The notes under the pieces were generated by a model, which worked only from the letters and a program-made list of their open reading frames with translations, ran no database searches and had not been told where the DNA came from. From JBAZOY01 sp041648505 (lineage in GTDB: Bacteria; Desulfobacterota; Syntrophia; Syntrophales; CG2-30-49-12), in contig JBAZOY010000079.1 in assembly GCA_041648505.1 (NCBI GenBank), positions 1-9,481 on the forward strand: 9,481 nt of DNA. The letters are read 5' to 3'. The position numbers and the translations under genes are program-made. Shown here in pieces: positions 1 to 5,647 of this stretch. Position 1 is the stretch's first letter. Each line of letters opens with the position of its first letter.

Positions 1-189
1 ATTATTCATCCTACCGACCGGCACTGGATCGTCTTTCAAAAAATGTTGACCGAAGGCCAGGCCGTCGCAAACCTTGTGACCGACGCGCACCTGGCCGCTC
101 TGGCTAGTGAACATGGCTGTGAGTTGATCTCCACCGATACCGACTTCTCACGCTTTCCTGGGATCAAGTGGAAAAACCCATTGAAGTAA
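1..189 (+). CDS. PIN-domain ribonuclease toxin, VapC-like (3' part only)
   Basis: The reading frame is open from base 1 to a TAA at 187-189 and gives 62 residues of a C-terminal PIN domain; the N-terminal half, with the first catalytic Asp, lies outside the window. Visible family features are the LVTDAHLAALA segment (Asp28 of the fragment, a conserved metal-binding acidic residue), the ELISTDTDF strand with Asp46 and Asp48, and the ending RFPGIKWKNPL, typical of bacterial VapC toxins. VapC proteins are Mg2+-dependent endoribonucleases that cut tRNA or rRNA and are neutralised by a VapB antitoxin, which would be encoded upstream of this window. Base composition is about 52% GC, visibly higher than the toxin-antitoxin pair that follows. 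An integron attC-like site begins 11 bases after the stop, so the gene is probably a cassette passenger. The PIN assignment is firm; the exact target is unknown. Confidence 0.85.
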   Translation: MIHPTDRHWIVFQKMLTEGQAVANLVTDAHLAALASEHGCELISTDTDFSRFPGIKWKNPLK

Positions 190-199
190 CTAACATTCT

Positions 200-269
200 G
201 GCGAACCATCGCTTCAACCGTACGTTTTTGCCGGGGCGGCAAAAACGCCAGTGAAGCGTGCCGTTCAGG
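200..269 (+). other. Integron attC-like recombination site
   Basis: The site can be laid out as a canonical attC: R'' GGCGAAC (200-206), 5-nt spacer, L'' CTTCAAC (212-218), central region, L' GTGAAG (251-256), 6-nt spacer, R' GTTCAGG (263-269). L'' (7 nt) pairs with L' (6 nt) leaving one extrahelical A, as attC sites require. GAAC of R'' pairs with GTTC of R'; the outer R bases do not pair, which is expected because everything after the G of GTT comes from the next cassette. The centre is a perfect 10-bp stem (223-232 with 238-247) around a 5-nt loop, matching the variable terminal structure. There is no T-tract, so a terminator is a poor alternative. It sits just after a toxin stop codon, the usual place in a cassette. 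No integrase gene is visible in the window. Confidence 0.65.
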
Positions 270-314
270 GGACACAATACCGATTATTCATAGCTTTTCT
301 GATCATCGGATAAA

Positions 315-380
315 CAGGCAGGTTTCTTCATGACAGCATCGATTCTGCTTTTCATTTTAAAAGGCATGGGAATTATTTAG
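315..380 (+). repeat. Imperfect 66-bp direct repeat, copy A
   Basis: This segment aligns without gaps to 1276-1341 at 54 of 66 positions. The first ten bases (CAGGCAGGTT), an internal 13-mer (AGCATCGATTCTG) and the last nine bases (ATTATTTAG) are identical. The copies lie on either side of the toxin-antitoxin operon, 961 bp apart start to start. Mismatches are mostly transitions and do not favour third codon positions of the short open frame inside the repeat, so I treat it as non-coding. Its role is unknown. Confidence 0.8.
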
Positions 381-414
381 GGACGTTCTACGTTCGCAGG
401 ACATAAAATAAACC

Positions 415-459
415 TTGATATTCGGTCTTAATTTAGTATCATAAAAGGATCGGAGGTGA
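415..459 (+). promoter_or_regulatory. Promoter and strong SD of the toxin-antitoxin operon
   Basis: A candidate -35 TTGATA (415-420) and -10 TATCAT (437-442), each one mismatch from consensus, are separated by 16 bp. Transcription would start near 449, giving a very short leader that holds GGAGGTGAT (452-460), a near-perfect anti-SD match. The SD precedes the ATG at 466 by a suitable distance. It decides the start: the ATG at 461 is followed by a stop after one further codon. GATA and TATC arms around the promoter could be part of an operator for autoregulation, but I cannot support that firmly. Confidence 0.5.
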
Positions 460-465
460 TATGGA

Positions 466-747
466 ATGAATATTTCAACGGATATAAAACCAGTAACTTA
501 CCTGAAGGCAAAAGCAGCCGATTTACTTAAACAAATCAACGAAACTCATCGCCCTGTCATCATAACCCAGAATGGGGAACCTAGAGCGGTGCTTCAAGAT
601 CCTGAAAGCTATGAAAACATGCGTAACGCAATTGGCATACTGAAGCTTATCTCGCAGGGTGAAGGGGATATAAGGGAGGGTAGGGTAAAGTCTCAGGAGG
701 ACGTTTTCAGAGATATTGAAATCTCGCTGAAAGAGAAGCTGAAATGA
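466..747 (+). CDS. Type II antitoxin, Phd/YefM family
   Basis: This 93-residue protein matches the Phd/YefM pattern. DIKPVTYLKAKAADLLKQIN (residues 6-25) corresponds to the helix-containing N-terminal DNA-binding and dimerisation region. It is followed by the hallmark RPVIITQNGEPRAVLQDPESYE (29-50). The charged, Glu/Lys-rich C-terminal part (about 64-93) corresponds to the flexible toxin-binding tail. Proteins of this family bind and block their partner toxin and repress their own operon, with toxin as co-repressor. The stop overlaps the toxin start by ATGA, indicating translational coupling and a higher or equal antitoxin yield. The start is set by the strong SD at 452-456. The operon is more AT-rich than the PIN gene before it and lies between two direct repeats, consistent with acquisition as a unit. 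Family assignment is secure; the pair has no specific gene name I can justify. Confidence 0.92.
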   Translation: MNISTDIKPVTYLKAKAADLLKQINETHRPVIITQNGEPRAVLQDPESYENMRNAIGILKLISQGEGDIREGRVKSQEDVFRDIEISLKEKLK

Positions 748-1076
748 GCCCCAAATACGACATTATTTGGGCTGGTGTTGCGGAAAATGATTTAAAAGAA
801 ATTGTTGAATATATTGCAATAGATAGCCCCGCAAATGCATTAAAAACATTAAAAAAGATAAAACAAAAGGCTGCCAGTCTTTATACCCTTCCCGAAAGAG
901 GCCGCATAGTACCTGAACTTCAAGATCAAGGCATCTTGTTGTATCGTGAATTTATCGTCTCACCATGGAGAATTATATACAGGATATCTGAGGTGAAAGT
1001 TTATGTTTTATCTGTTTTGGATGCGAGGCAGAATATTGAAGATATCCTGCTGAAAAGATTGATTTCTTATAGGTAA
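744..1076 (+). CDS. Type II toxin, ParE/RelE superfamily
   Basis: The 110-residue product has the compact RelE/ParE fold pattern. An N-terminal strand (YDIIWAGVAENDLKEI, 5-20) leads into two helices, then LPERGR (49-54) and the characteristic run YREFIVSPWRIIYRI (67-81), and last VYVLSVLDARQNIEDILLKR (86-105). The YRE..V.PWRI.YR and VLDARQN segments are those of the ParE branch, whose members poison DNA gyrase. RelE-branch members instead cleave mRNA on the ribosome, and sequence alone does not settle which activity applies. The basic residues Arg52, Arg54, Arg68, Arg76, Arg80 and Arg95 are retained, so the toxin looks intact. The start codon lies inside the antitoxin stop (ATGA at 744-747), so it is translated by coupling. 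It forms one operon with the Phd/YefM-like antitoxin and is AT-rich. Confidence 0.9.
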   Translation: MSPKYDIIWAGVAENDLKEIVEYIAIDSPANALKTLKKIKQKAASLYTLPERGRIVPELQDQGILLYREFIVSPWRIIYRISEVKVYVLSVLDARQNIEDILLKRLISYR

Positions 1077-1203
1077 CTTAACTGCTAAACTCGCCGTACA
1101 CAAGGCCGCTCGTAGTAGTATAAATTACATGGCAGATACGGACATAAACGGAGTGTCGGCGCTCAGGACTTCGGCATCGCTGCATTTCCTATGTATATCC
1201 ATG

Positions 1204-1231
1204 TTGTTCAGAAGGAAGGTTAAAGTATAAT
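1204..1231 (+). promoter_or_regulatory. Candidate promoter of the P-type ATPase gene
   Basis: A perfect TATAAT (1226-1231) follows a weak -35 TTGTTC (1204-1209) at 16 bp. Transcription from about 1238 would give a leader of about 120 nt holding a 6-bp hairpin (CCTGCA 1254-1259 with TGCAGG 1266-1271) and the whole of repeat copy B. The rest of the gap from 1077 holds only one further long-range pairing (1092-1101 with 1153-1161). I see no gene in it. Confidence 0.4.
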
Positions 1232-1275
1232 AGAACCATCTCCTGATGCATGCCCTGCACGTCAATGCAGGCGGC

Positions 1276-1341
1276 CAGGCAGGTTCCTTCATGGTAGCAT
1301 CGATTCTGTTTTTAGTTTTGAAAAATATTGAAATTATTTAG
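1276..1341 (+). repeat. Imperfect 66-bp direct repeat, copy B
   Basis: This is the partner of 315-380 (54/66 identical, same length, same orientation). It ends 19 bp before the ATG of the ATPase gene and so would be transcribed as part of that gene's leader if the promoter at 1204-1231 is used. It contains the TTG at 1328 from which the ATPase frame could be extended; that the TTG lies in a repeat found elsewhere argues against its use as a start. Confidence 0.8.
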
Positions 1342-1348
1342 AAAATAC

Positions 1349-1352
1349 GGAG
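1349..1352 (+). promoter_or_regulatory. Ribosome binding site deciding the ATPase start
   Basis: GGAG lies 8 nt before the ATG at 1361. The upstream in-frame TTG (1328) has no such signal, so 1361 is preferred. Confidence 0.7.
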
Positions 1353-1360
1353 AATATAAT

Positions 1361-4084
1361 ATGGCAAAAAGTGTCTGGCACGCGCGAGAGATATCGTCGG
1401 TTTTAAAAGAACTGGATACCGATCCTAAAATTGGTTTAGCAGCGGAGGAAGTTAGAGATCGCCTGGGAAAACACGGATATAATGAGCTCAAGAAAGAAGA
1501 TAAAAAGTCGCCCCTTACCGTTTTTCTGAGTCAGTTTAAAAATATACTCATCGTCATCCTCCTTGTGGCCATCGTCCTTTCCGCGGTTGTGGGGGAGGTG
1601 ATTGATGCATTAATTATTACCGTGATTGTTGTTTTTTGTGCGGTTTTAGGATTTGTTCAGGAATACCGTGCAGAAAGGGCACTTGATGCGTTGAAGAAGA
1701 TGCTTTCTCCCACGATAACAGTTTTAAGGGATGGAAGAGAAAAGGAAGTTCCCTCAAGAGAACTTATTCCGGGAGATATCCTGCTTCTGGAGGCAGGTGA
1801 CAGGATTCCTGCTGACGCACGGTTGATTGAAAACTTTTCCCTTAAATGCGATGAAGCGCCTCTCACAGGAGAGTCTTTCCCCGTGGGTAAGGAGATTAAA
1901 GCGCTGCCTGAAGATATTTCTGTAGCTGATATGAAAAACATGGTGTTTACCGGTACCACTGTAACTTATGGAAGGGCTAAAGCGGTGGTAACCTCAACGG
2001 GAATGGCCACAGAATTCGGCAAGATCGCCGAAGAACTGACAACTGTTGAAGTGGGCAAGACGCCTCTTGAAAAGAAAACGGAAGAGATCGGTAAATGGCT
2101 GGGTATCTTTGCTCTCGGTATCTGCTTACTTATCGGAGGAATCAGCATTATCAGGGAGGCAATAACCGGTGAGATTGATCTGAAGTTTGTGATAACGGTA
2201 GTAATGTTTGCCATAGCCCTCGCCGTAGCAGCAGTTCCTGAAGCACTGGCAGCTATTGTCACGGGAACCCTCGCTATAGGAATGCATCAGATGGCGAAAG
2301 ACAATGCGTTAGTAAGAAAGATGTCGGCTGTGGAGACCCTTGGGTGCACCACAGTTATATGCTCGGATAAGACAGGTACCCTGACAAAGGGGGAAATGAC
2401 GGTAAGGAAGATATATACCTCTGGGACCACTGTGGAGATCACGGGTAGCGGATATACTCCGGAAGGAGATTTTAGTGGTCTCCTCGATCCAATGCACCAT
2501 CATTCATTTCAATTACTACTTCAGGCAGGGGTCCTCTGCAACGACGCCATCTTAGATGAGAGGGAGGGAAAGTGGTCGGTTAAGGGTGATCCTACAGAGG
2601 GAGCCCTCGTGGTTGTCGCGGCGAAGGGGGGCTTGAGTCAGACCGGAGTAAGGCTTGCAAGCCGGAGAATAGAGGAGCTTCCCTTCAGTTCTGAAAGAAA
2701 AAGAATGACTACCATTCATCGCATGGAGGGTGGAAAAAGAGTAGCCTTTATGAAAGGAGCACCCGAGGTAGTTTTAGAGAGGAGTTCCCATATTGCAAGT
2801 GGTGATGGCATAAACCCCTTGACCGAAGGGGAAAGGGGCAAAGTCTTGCAGGCCGGCGAGGAGATGGCTCTCGGTGCACTGAGAGTCCTGGGTATAGCCT
2901 ACAGAGAGCTTCCGGATGAAACAACAAATGAAGAAGATAGCATCGAGAGTGAAATGGTCTTTCTCGGTCTTACGGGTATGATGGACCCACCAAGAGAGGA
3001 AGCAATTGAGGCCGTAAAAGTATGCAAAGGAATAGGTATTAAAACCGTCATGATTACTGGAGATCACAAACTCACAGCGGTGGCGGTAGCGAAGGAGATC
3101 GGCATACATCAAGAAGGGGATATGGTGCTGACAGGCAAAGAGTTAGAACAGATTTCCGAGGAGGATCTGGAAAAAATTGTTGATCGTGTAACTGTTTATG
3201 CCAGGGTATCACCCGCGGATAAACTGAAGATAGTAAAGGCATGGAAGCAGAGGGGTGAGGTAGTGGCCATGACTGGTGACGGAGTTAACGACGCCCCTGC
3301 CTTAAAGCACGCCGACATTGGTATCGCAATGGGAATAACAGGTACAGACGTAACAAAAGAAGCGGCTGATATGGTCTTGAGTGATGACAACTTTGCCACC
3401 ATCGTAAAGGCTATTGAGCGCGGAAGATGGATCTATGACAATATAAAGAAATACCTTACCTATCTGCTCCGGTGCAATATAACGGAGGTGGCGGTCATAG
3501 GTGGAGTTGTTCTCATCTCAGGGCCTGAATATTTACCCCTCCTGCCAGCGGCCATACTGTATATAAATCTGGCTACGGATGGACTTCCTGCCCTTGCCCT
3601 TGGAGTAGCCCCCCCTGATCCTGATATCATGGAAAGACCACCAAGGGACCCGAAGGAAAGTGTGTTTTCCCGGGACGTGGTGGCTTTCATACTGCTGGCC
3701 CTTTTTATCGAGAGTCCTTTCTTCTACTTTTTATTTTTCCATGAGCTGGCCGATATAACACATGCAAGAACAGAGATGTTTTTTCTGTTTTTAGTGATAG
3801 AGATCATTATTGCCCTGAACTTTCGCTCTATGAGATACAGTATCTTCAAGGCCCCCCCTCACAAGTGGCTTATCGCTGCTGTTCTCTGGGAAATTGTACT
3901 GATAGTTGTGCTGATTCAGATTCCCTCTGTACGTGATTCCTTCGGTATAGTGAAACCATCAATCTCTGATCTCGGGATAATATTCGCTTTTGGGGCGGTT
4001 GTGTTTGTATCCATGGAAGTGGTCAAAGCAATCCTGCGGAGAAAAATACCTGCGGGGAGAAGTAAACTACGGCCAAGAGGGTAA
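1361..4084 (+). CDS. P-type cation ATPase, SERCA-like (type IIA), probable Ca2+ exporter
   Basis: This 907-residue protein is full length for P2 ATPases and couples ATP hydrolysis to cation transport across the inner membrane. Visible, counting from ATG 1361: an N-terminal cytosolic segment resembling the cation-ATPase N domain (about 5-55); M1-M2 (about 60-100); the A-domain with TGES (169-172); M3-M4 with VPEAL (292-296); the phosphorylation motif DKTGTLT (Asp336); the nucleotide-binding KGAPE (465-469); TGDH (566-569); the hinge TGDGVNDAPALKHADIGIAMG (from 638); and six C-terminal membrane helices. Candidate ligands equivalent to SERCA are all present: Glu294 in M4, Asn706 and Glu709 in M5 (NITE), Asn736, Thr739 and Asp740 in M6 (NLATDGLP), and Glu814 in M8. 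This favours Ca2+, possibly two ions per cycle. Na+ or another cation is not excluded. It appears monocistronic, with its own promoter and a converging gene downstream. Confidence 0.93.
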   Translation: MAKSVWHAREISSVLKELDTDPKIGLAAEEVRDRLGKHGYNELKKEDKKSPLTVFLSQFKNILIVILLVAIVLSAVVGEVIDALIITVIVVFCAVLGFVQEYRAERALDALKKMLSPTITVLRDGREKEVPSRELIPGDILLLEAGDRIPADARLIENFSLKCDEAPLTGESFPVGKEIKALPEDISVADMKNMVFTGTTVTYGRAKAVVTSTGMATEFGKIAEELTTVEVGKTPLEKKTEEIGKWLGIFALGICLLIGGISIIREAITGEIDLKFVITVVMFAIALAVAAVPEALAAIVTGTLAIGMHQMAKDNALVRKMSAVETLGCTTVICSDKTGTLTKGEMTVRKIYTSGTTVEITGSGYTPEGDFSGLLDPMHHHSFQLLLQAGVLCNDAILDEREGKWSVKGDPTEGALVVVAAKGGLSQTGVRLASRRIEELPFSSERKRMTTIHRMEGGKRVAFMKGAPEVVLERSSHIASGDGINPLTEGERGKVLQAGEEMALGALRVLGIAYRELPDETTNEEDSIESEMVFLGLTGMMDPPREEAIEAVKVCKGIGIKTVMITGDHKLTAVAVAKEIGIHQEGDMVLTGKELEQISEEDLEKIVDRVTVYARVSPADKLKIVKAWKQRGEVVAMTGDGVNDAPALKHADIGIAMGITGTDVTKEAADMVLSDDNFATIVKAIERGRWIYDNIKKYLTYLLRCNITEVAVIGGVVLISGPEYLPLLPAAILYINLATDGLPALALGVAPPDPDIMERPPRDPKESVFSRDVVAFILLALFIESPFFYFLFFHELADITHARTEMFFLFLVIEIIIALNFRSMRYSIFKAPPHKWLIAAVLWEIVLIVVLIQIPSVRDSFGIVKPSISDLGIIFAFGAVVFVSMEVVKAILRRKIPAGRSKLRPRG

Positions 4085-4127
4085 TGACACATGGCCTTGA
4101 AGTATTAAAGTACTATAGAATTATCTA

Positions 4128-4592
4128 TTAACAACAGGAAGCCTTATAAGTGTTGTTCCACAAGTCAATGATACTTTGTGCACCAGCATTGTTCCAAAGC
4201 ATCCCGATGTGATGATGAATCGCATTAGCCTTATCACCTGATTGCCTGCACCATACTTCACGACCTTCTTTAGGTTTTAAACCTAAGTTATGCAATTTGC
4301 ACCGTTCATCTTTAAAAAAAGTGCAAACCCCGACAAGTCCGAAAGGTGCATGTTGTTGTTCATATCCTGCGACAGCAGGAGTCAGTATGTCAAATTCATG
4401 CTGGTCAACGGCATCACGATCATAGTAATGATCAAGCATTAGACAATTGCCATAGCCCTTACTGATCAGATTTTTAGCATCTTCAGGAGTAGACCAGCAA
4501 GGGCGCCTTTGGCACATAGATCGGCAAATTGGGCATGTACATGAATCTTTGTTACTTAAAACAAGACTTTTCTCATGTGAGATAAAATGCAT
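4128..4592 (-). CDS. Cys-rich protein of unknown function, probable metal binding
   Basis: From the preferred ATG (4590-4592) the product is 154 residues. A longer frame opens at 4679 (183 residues), but its extra 29 codons would be read through an 11-bp perfect inverted repeat and a terminator-like hairpin, so I prefer the shorter form. Neither start has a clear SD. The protein opens with a dense Cys cluster, C-x-C-x2-C-x3-C-x4-C (DSCTCPICRSMCQRRPCW), then STPEDAKNLISKGYGNCLMLDHYYD, a central VAGYEQQHAPFGLVGVCTFF, CKLHNLGLKPKEGREVWC, and a C-terminal HHHIGMLWNNAGAQSIIDLW. The spacing of Cys residues and the C-x-LH-LGLKP-EGR segment recall small bacterial proteins of the zinc/iron-chelating YkgJ-like kind, and I recall uncharacterised homologues with the same layout, but I cannot name a family with certainty. 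No signal peptide or membrane segment is seen. It converges on the ATPase gene with 43 bp between stops. A function should not be assumed. Confidence 0.7.
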   Translation of the reverse strand: MHFISHEKSLVLSNKDSCTCPICRSMCQRRPCWSTPEDAKNLISKGYGNCLMLDHYYDRDAVDQHEFDILTPAVAGYEQQHAPFGLVGVCTFFKDERCKLHNLGLKPKEGREVWCRQSGDKANAIHHHIGMLWNNAGAQSIIDLWNNTYKASCC

Positions 4593-4594
4593 TA

Positions 4595-4628
4595 AAGTTT
4601 TTACCGGGTGGAAATGAGGTAAAAACTT
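4595..4628. repeat. Perfect 11-bp inverted repeat beside the Cys-rich gene start
   Basis: AAGTTTTTACC (4595-4605) and GGTAAAAACTT (4618-4628) are exact reverse complements separated by 12 nt. The repeat ends two bases upstream of the preferred minus-strand ATG (4592). It could be an operator or an mRNA hairpin controlling that gene, or part of a structured plus-strand RNA that ends at the adjacent terminator. Confidence 0.75.
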
Positions 4629-4635
4629 AGTTGAA

Positions 4636-4666
4636 CAAACCCCTTCGCAGGGGCTTTGCTTTTTTT
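4636..4666 (+). terminator. Intrinsic terminator, plus strand
   Basis: CAAACCCCT (4636-4644) pairs with AGGGG-C-TTTG (4649-4658, one bulged C) around a TCGC loop, followed by C and seven Ts (4660-4666). The layout is that of a rho-independent terminator reading in the plus direction. The nearest plus-strand gene upstream is the ATPase, over 550 bp away across the minus-strand Cys-rich gene. It may therefore stop read-through before yggT, or end an unannotated RNA. Confidence 0.6.
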
Positions 4667-4668
4667 GA

Positions 4669-4812
4669 ATTTTATTCATATATGTATCGGTTTGTCGGGA
4701 GGCAGTATGGAGGGAATTTTTTACGAAATCAACAAATATTTTTGATGCGAATTACCCGGAATTAAACGTTACCAAAAAGATTGCACGGATTGATTGGATC
4801 GAGCTTCTTTAA
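4669..4812 (+). pseudogene. Possible 3' remnant of a decayed gene
   Basis: A frame without any usual start codon is open from 4669 to the TAA at 4810-4812 and ends in the protein-like PELNVTKKIARIDWIELL. I do not recognise the family. About 47 open codons can occur by chance, so support is weak. The rest of the gap up to yggT (4813-4935) is AT-rich with no gene and no convincing promoter; a TATGAT at 4890-4895 has a TTGCAC only 13 bp upstream. Confidence 0.2.
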
Positions 4813-4935
4813 TCGGCTTTAATTTCGTATGGTGACTTCTTATCATGATCTCAGGAGGCTTAATCTTTATTTGCACAATGTGACGCATATATGATAGTTT
4901 TTAAAAGTTATTTAAAATTCTTAAAATCTTGGTTT

Positions 4936-4941
4936 AAGGAG
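4936..4941 (+). promoter_or_regulatory. Ribosome binding site deciding the yggT start
   Basis: AAGGAG lies 5 nt before the ATG at 4947. A GTG at 4941 is in frame but shares its G with this SD, so it cannot be the start served by it. Confidence 0.7.
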
Positions 4942-4946
4942 TGTCT

Positions 4947-5246
4947 ATGTTTGTTGTAGAGAATTTTATCGTCGCACTGGCAAATATACTAAATATGGGA
5001 CTTACCATCTACATGTGGGTTATTATCTTTCGGGCGGTAATCTCATGGGTGAGCCCTGATCCCAGTAATCCGGTCGTGATTTTTCTTTACCGGGTAACGG
5101 AACCGGTCATGGCTTCTGTACGAAGATGGCTCCCCCTGAGAAACATCGGCATTGACCTCTCCCCTATGATCATCATTTTAGCTATTTACTTTTTACAGAG
5201 TTTTCTTGTCAGCAGCTTGATGCAATTTGCCCTTCAATTTAGATAG
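4947..5246 (+). CDS. yggT: YggT/YlmG family inner-membrane protein
   Basis: This 99-residue protein has two hydrophobic segments (about residues 5-30 and 72-95) joined by the family signature IIFRAVISWVSPDPSNP (about 25-41), then FLYRVTEPVMASVRRWLP and GIDLSPMIIILAIYFLQ. YggT/YlmG proteins are small integral membrane proteins found beside division and envelope genes. They are linked to osmotic-stress tolerance in E. coli and to division or nucleoid organisation in Gram-positives and plastids; the molecular role is not settled. The gene heads a plus-strand run with the DUF167 gene 50 bp downstream, a common pairing, and murJ beyond it, supporting an envelope-related operon. The SD at 4936-4941 fixes the ATG at 4947. 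Confidence 0.92.
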   Translation: MFVVENFIVALANILNMGLTIYMWVIIFRAVISWVSPDPSNPVVIFLYRVTEPVMASVRRWLPLRNIGIDLSPMIIILAIYFLQSFLVSSLMQFALQFR

Positions 5247-5296
5247 TATGGAATGAAACCTTTCCAAAACTTTCGGAGTGTGGTTTTTAAGTAGCC

Positions 5297-5587
5297 GTGA
5301 TCCCCATTAAAGAAACGGAAAGTGGTGTCATTTTTCAGGTACATGTCTTACCTGGTTCGTCAAGGTGTGAAGTGGCAGGTGTCCAAGGCGAGGCGATAAA
5401 GCTTAAAATTACCGCACCACCGCATGAGGGCCGGGCAAATGCGGAATGTATCGTATTTCTTTCCCATGTGCTGGGCATAAAAAAATCCATGATATCTCTG
5501 GTCAGAGGCCACAGATCAAGAAAAAAAACGATTTCCATTACGGGTTTGAAAAGCAAAGATATCGAGGCCATTATTCCCCTCACATGA
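5297..5587 (+). CDS. yggU: DUF167 / YggU family protein
   Basis: The 96-residue product has the full DUF167 pattern: ESGVIFQVHVLPGSSRCEVAGV (8-29), the hallmark APPHEGRAN (40-48), FLSHVLGIKKSMISLVRG (54-71) and the basic GHRSRKK (71-77). Family members are small soluble alpha/beta proteins of unknown biochemical function. The gene usually travels with yggT, as here. The start is a GTG; an in-frame TAA three codons upstream rules out any earlier start, and no other usual start codon fits the conserved N-terminus. There is no SD at a useful distance (CGGAG at 5275-5279 is 17 nt away), so translation may depend on coupling or on an SD-independent route. Confidence 0.9.
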   Translation: MIPIKETESGVIFQVHVLPGSSRCEVAGVQGEAIKLKITAPPHEGRANAECIVFLSHVLGIKKSMISLVRGHRSRKKTISITGLKSKDIEAIIPLT

Positions 5588-5647
5588 TAATAGGAGATCC
5601 TATCTTGTCATATCAAATTCCGCGGGTATCCTTATCCTGAAAACACC

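Noticed and set aside
36..275. 79-residue minus-strand frame opposite the PIN toxin and attC-like site
   Set aside because: It reads antisense through a recognisable PIN domain and the structured recombination site, with no family resemblance.
1246..1341. 31-codon plus-strand frame ending in repeat copy B
   Set aside because: No SD; differences from copy A do not favour third codon positions, so the repeat does not look selected as coding.
1328..1360. TTG start extending the ATPase by 11 residues
   Set aside because: It falls in a repeat also found elsewhere, lacks an SD, and the ATG at 1361 has GGAG 8 nt upstream.
5590..5605. ATAGGA-GA-TCCTAT inverted repeat between DUF167 gene and murJ
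   Set aside because: A two-base loop is too small for an RNA hairpin and it has no T-tract; short palindromes like this arise by chance.
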